The notes under the pieces: generated by a model | Told to the model about the DNA's origin: nothing | The model's database searches: none | The model's input: only the letters and a program-made list of their open reading frames with translations | Position numbers and translations under genes: made by a program | Shown here: piece after piece, positions 8,359-10,960 of the stretch | Layout: each line of letters begins with the position of its first letter | Numbering within the stretch: the stretch's first letter is position 1 | Origin: Anaerolineae bacterium | Lineage (GTDB): Bacteria; Chloroflexota; Anaerolineae; Aggregatilineales; Phototrophicaceae | Direction: 5' to 3' | DNA length: 10,960 bases | NCBI GenBank assembly: GCA_025454715.1 | Contig: JALONY010000027.1 | Coordinates: 1-10,960, forward strand

Positions 8359-10433
8359 TTAGCGGCGGCGTTGCGCGTCGAGGGCGGCGAAGGCGGCCAG
8401 CGCCACGATGCTGTCCACATCGTCACCGGCCTGAAGCACCTGCACCGGCGCGCCCGCCCCCAGCAGCACCGGCCCGACCGCCTCGGCCTCGGTCAGGCGG
8501 GCAATCAGCTTATAGGCGATGTTGGCGCTGGCGAGGCCGGGGAACACCAACACGTTGGCGTCCTTCACGCGGCTGAACGGGTAGCGCTCGTTGACGATTT
8601 GCTCGACCACGGCGGTATCCGCCTGCATCTCGCCGTCGATGGGGATGTCGGGGCGCTGGCGCGTCACGATGTCCACCGCGTCGCGCATCTTGGCCGCCAG
8701 CGGGTGCTCCACACTGCCGAAGTTGCTGAACGACAGCATGGCCACACGCGGCTTATGGCCGAGGCTATCGGCGAAATCGGCGGCGCTGATGGCGATTTGC
8801 GCCAATTCCTCGGCGTTCGGGTCGATGTTGATGGTGGTGTCGGTGAAGAAATACACCCGATTGCGGACGATGATGATGTACACCCCACTGACCGTGCGGA
8901 CGCCCGCCCGCCGCCCCAAGACCTGAAAGGCCGGGCGCGCCACGTCGGGGTATTCACGGCTCAGGCCGCTCACGTAGGCGTCAGCTTGCCCCATCCGCAC
9001 CATCATCGGCGCATAAAAGCTGATGCTGCGCAGCATCGAATGGGCGCGGTTGAGGTTGACCCCCTTACGGCGGCGCAATTTGTACAACTCGTCGAGGTAG
9101 CGCTCGTAGTTCGGGTCGGTCTCGGGCCCGGGCGTCACGATGTGCGGCTCCCAAACGAAGCCTAGCTCGGCGATTTCGCGCCGGATGACCTCGGCGTCGC
9201 CCAACAGAATCGGCGTGCCGATGCCCTCTTCTTCCACGCGGTGCGCGGCGCGGATGATTTTGGATTCCTCGCCCTCGGCGAATACGATGCGCTTCTTGTC
9301 GCCCGCCTTGGCCATATTGAACAGCGTGTTGCGGAACTGCTGCCCGAAGCCCTGCCGCCGAATCAGCTCATCGCGGTAGCTGTTCAGGTCGATGCTGCGG
9401 CGCGCCGCGCCCGACTGCATGGCGGCATTGGCCACCGCCGGAGCCACCCACAACAAGACTCGCGGGTCGAGCGGCTTGGGGATGAGGTACTCCGCCCCAA
9501 ACTTGAGCTGGCGCACCCCATAGGCCGACATCACGCTGTCGGGCACGTCCTCATGCGCGAGGCGGGCGAGGGCGTGGCAGGCCGCCAGATTGGCGTAGTC
9601 GCTGCGACCGGTGGCGATGATGGCGTCGGGGCGGGCGGCACGCGCCACGTCCGGCATGATTTCGGGCGTCGGGTTGGCGAGGGCGAAGATGATTGGGTGC
9701 GGGTTCATCGTCATCAGCATCTCGGGCGTGACGATGCCACCCTTGGACAAGCCCAACAGCATGTCGGCTCCGGCGATGGCGTCGGCGAGGGTGCGCTTGT
9801 CGGTCGGATGGGCGAAGCGCGCCTTGTACTCGTCCATCTCGACCTCGCGACCGGCATACACCACCCCATGCACATCGACCAGCGTGACGTGCTCGCGTTG
9901 CACCCCGAGGCTGACGAGGCCGCGCCGGTGATGATGGCCGTGCCGTGCTGGTCATCGTGAAAAACGGGGATATCCAGCTCGGCGCGCAAGCGTTGCTCGA
10001 CCTCGAAACACTCCGGCGCTTTGATGTCCTCGAGGTTGATGCCGCCGAAGGTCGGGGCGATGGCGCGCACCGCCGCCACGATTTCGTCGGGGGTGGTGGC
10101 GTTGATTTCGATGTCGAACACGTCGATGTCGGCAAAGCGCTTGAACAGCACGCCCTTGCCCTCCATCACCGGCTTGGACGGCAACGGGCCGAGGTTGCCC
10201 AGCCCGAGGATGGCCGACCCGTTGCTGACCACCCCGACGAGGTTGGCTTTGGCGGTCAGCTCGAACACGGTCAGCGGGTCGCGCTCGACCTCCAGCACCG
10301 CGTCGGCCACGCCCGGCGAGTAGGCCAGCGTCAGGTCGCGCTGGGTGACGAGTGGCTTGGTCGGGCGGACTTCGATTTTGCCCGGGCGCCCCTGCCGGTG
10401 ATAGTCGAGGGCGTCGTGTTTGGTGATGGACAT
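8359..10433 (-). pseudogene. maeB: NADP-type malic enzyme MaeB with phosphotransacetylase-like domain, broken by deletions
   Basis: The intact enzyme decarboxylates malate to pyruvate and makes NADPH. The N-terminal part (10433-9921, 171 codons) is a normal malic enzyme: [26 protein letters not shown] and the catalytic FHDDQHGTA. Near 9918-9920 the frame changes. The next frame (9918-8359, 519 codons) resumes with [10 protein letters not shown] and [14 protein letters not shown] and runs through the Pta-like domain to TAA. The roughly 32 residues that normally lie between, with the GAGAA dinucleotide-binding loop, are gone. A second, in-frame gap of about 28 residues follows GRSDY. The total of about 690 residues compares with about 759 for E. 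coli MaeB (from memory). The Pta-like domain looks complete. AAGGA lies 14 bases before ATG 10433. As read, no active malic enzyme can be made; a C-terminal fragment from ATG 9903 is conceivable. An assembly error is the main alternative. Confidence 0.85.
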
Positions 10434-10462
10434 GGGGGGTCTCGTCCTTATCGGGGGTGTGC

Positions 10463-10491
10463 AGTATAGACAAGCGGGGTTGTGCTGTTTA
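10463..10491 (-). promoter_or_regulatory. Probable promoter of maeB
   Basis: On the minus strand TATACT (complement of 10463-10468) lies 17 bp after TAAACA (complement of 10486-10491), which matches the -35 consensus in four of six bases. The leader to ATG 10433 would be about 23 nt and contains AAGGA. Confidence 0.55.
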
Positions 10492-10540
10492 TTCTAACCC
10501 ATCTCTAGGCGGTTTGGTTGCGCGGCGGGCGTGGTGGGTG

Positions 10541-10549
10541 TGCTACAAT
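10541..10549 (+). promoter_or_regulatory. Extended -10 promoter of the glycosyltransferase gene
   Basis: TGC followed by TACAAT (10544-10549) fits the extended -10 pattern. No -35 with proper spacing is seen. The start site would be near 10556, about 28 bases before the ATG. It diverges from the maeB promoter. Confidence 0.6.
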
Positions 10550-10583
10550 CGCCGCGCATCAGACCCCGAAAGGACACCCCCGT

Positions 10584-10960
10584 ATGCACGTCGCCATCAA
10601 CGGCTGGTTCTGGTCTCAGCCCCACGTCGGCAGCGGCCAATACGTGCGCCGCCTCGTGCCCGCCTTGCGCCAAGCCCGCCCCGACCTCACCATCACGCTC
10701 ATCGTGCCGTCCGGTAGCGGCGTCGGGCACGTCCCCGACGGCGTTTCGGTCATCGAGACCGACGGCGGGCGCGGCAAGCTGGGCAAGGTCTGGTTCGAGC
10801 AACAGCGCTTCCCCGCGGCGGTCAAGGCGTGCAAGGCCGACCTCGCGTTCGTGCCGTATTGGGGCGCGCCATTGTCGTCGCCGGTGCCGCTGGTCACGAT
10901 GGTCTTGGATGTGATTGCGGCGGTCTTGCCCGAATATGCCGCCAGCTTCGGGGCGGCCTT
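10584..10960 (+). CDS. GT4-type glycosyltransferase, N-terminal part (runs off the window)
   Basis: The reading frame is open from ATG 10584 to the last base: 125 codons without a stop, so the gene is cut at its 3' side. AAAGGA lies nine bases before the ATG. The start MHVAINGWFWSQP with GSGQYVRRLVPAL is the first Rossmann strand and Gly-rich loop of GT-B glycosyltransferases. WFEQQRFPAAVKACKADLAF followed by VPYWGAPLSSPVPLV and LPEYAAS is characteristic of the GT4 family N-terminal domain. Members transfer a sugar from a nucleotide donor at the cytoplasmic face in polysaccharide or glycolipid synthesis. The donor-binding C-terminal domain is outside the window, so donor and acceptor cannot be judged. 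The usual HD near VTIHDLIP reads LD here. Confidence 0.88.
   Translation, partial: MHVAINGWFWSQPHVGSGQYVRRLVPALRQARPDLTITLIVPSGSGVGHVPDGVSVIETDGGRGKLGKVWFEQQRFPAAVKACKADLAFVPYWGAPLSSPVPLVTMVLDVIAAVLPEYAASFGAA

Noticed and set aside
9890..9950. Programmed ribosomal frameshift in maeB
   Set aside because: A frameshift alone cannot explain the roughly 32 missing residues, and I see no slippery heptamer at the junction.

Overview
The window is GC-rich bacterial DNA, and I see no phage, transposase, tRNA, rRNA or CRISPR sequence in it. The best guess for the host is a member of the Chloroflexota (Anaerolineae-like). The grounds are a large TIR/WD40 membrane protein ending in a Thr-Pro-Ser-rich tail (TPSPT type), an RNase J with a Gly/Pro/Lys-rich N-terminal extension, and a MaeB-type malic enzyme. 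This is inference from protein style, not a database result.

Layout. (1) 7-43 is an intrinsic terminator for the leftward gene at 64-3549. That gene encodes a roughly 1161-residue protein with an N-terminal TIR domain, one transmembrane helix, about 18 WD40-like blades and a Thr/Pro tail. (2) 3550-3914 is the divergent intergenic region. It holds an extended -10 promoter and a long, hairpin-rich leader for the rightward RNase J gene (3915-5783). (3) 5784-5920 separates the convergent RNase J and SDR genes and carries a strong GC-rich hairpin. (4) 5921-8241 is a leftward cassette of three genes: a TetR-family regulator, a TspO-related multi-pass membrane protein and an NADP-type short-chain dehydrogenase. 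Two nearly identical 20-bp palindromes, one before tetR and one before the tspO-like gene, look like the operators of this regulator. (5) 8309-8346 is an exact second copy of the 38-bp hairpin element at 5817-5854, placed between the malic enzyme gene and the tetR promoter. (6) 8359-10433 is a leftward MaeB-type malic enzyme gene. It is broken by a frameshifting deletion in the NAD(P)-binding region and has a second, in-frame deletion in the active site, while its phosphotransacetylase-like C-terminal domain is intact. (7) 10584 to the window end is the start of a rightward GT4-type glycosyltransferase.

How the parts fit together. The tetR/tspO-like/SDR block is probably one self-repressed regulon. 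The TIR-TM-WD40 gene stands alone with its own terminator and resembles a one-protein transmembrane receptor, with the TIR domain inside and the propellers outside. RNase J, malic enzyme and the glycosyltransferase are housekeeping or cell-envelope neighbours with no visible functional tie to each other. The points most worth checking are the double deletion in maeB, the paired operators, the TIR receptor architecture and the duplicated 38-bp hairpin.
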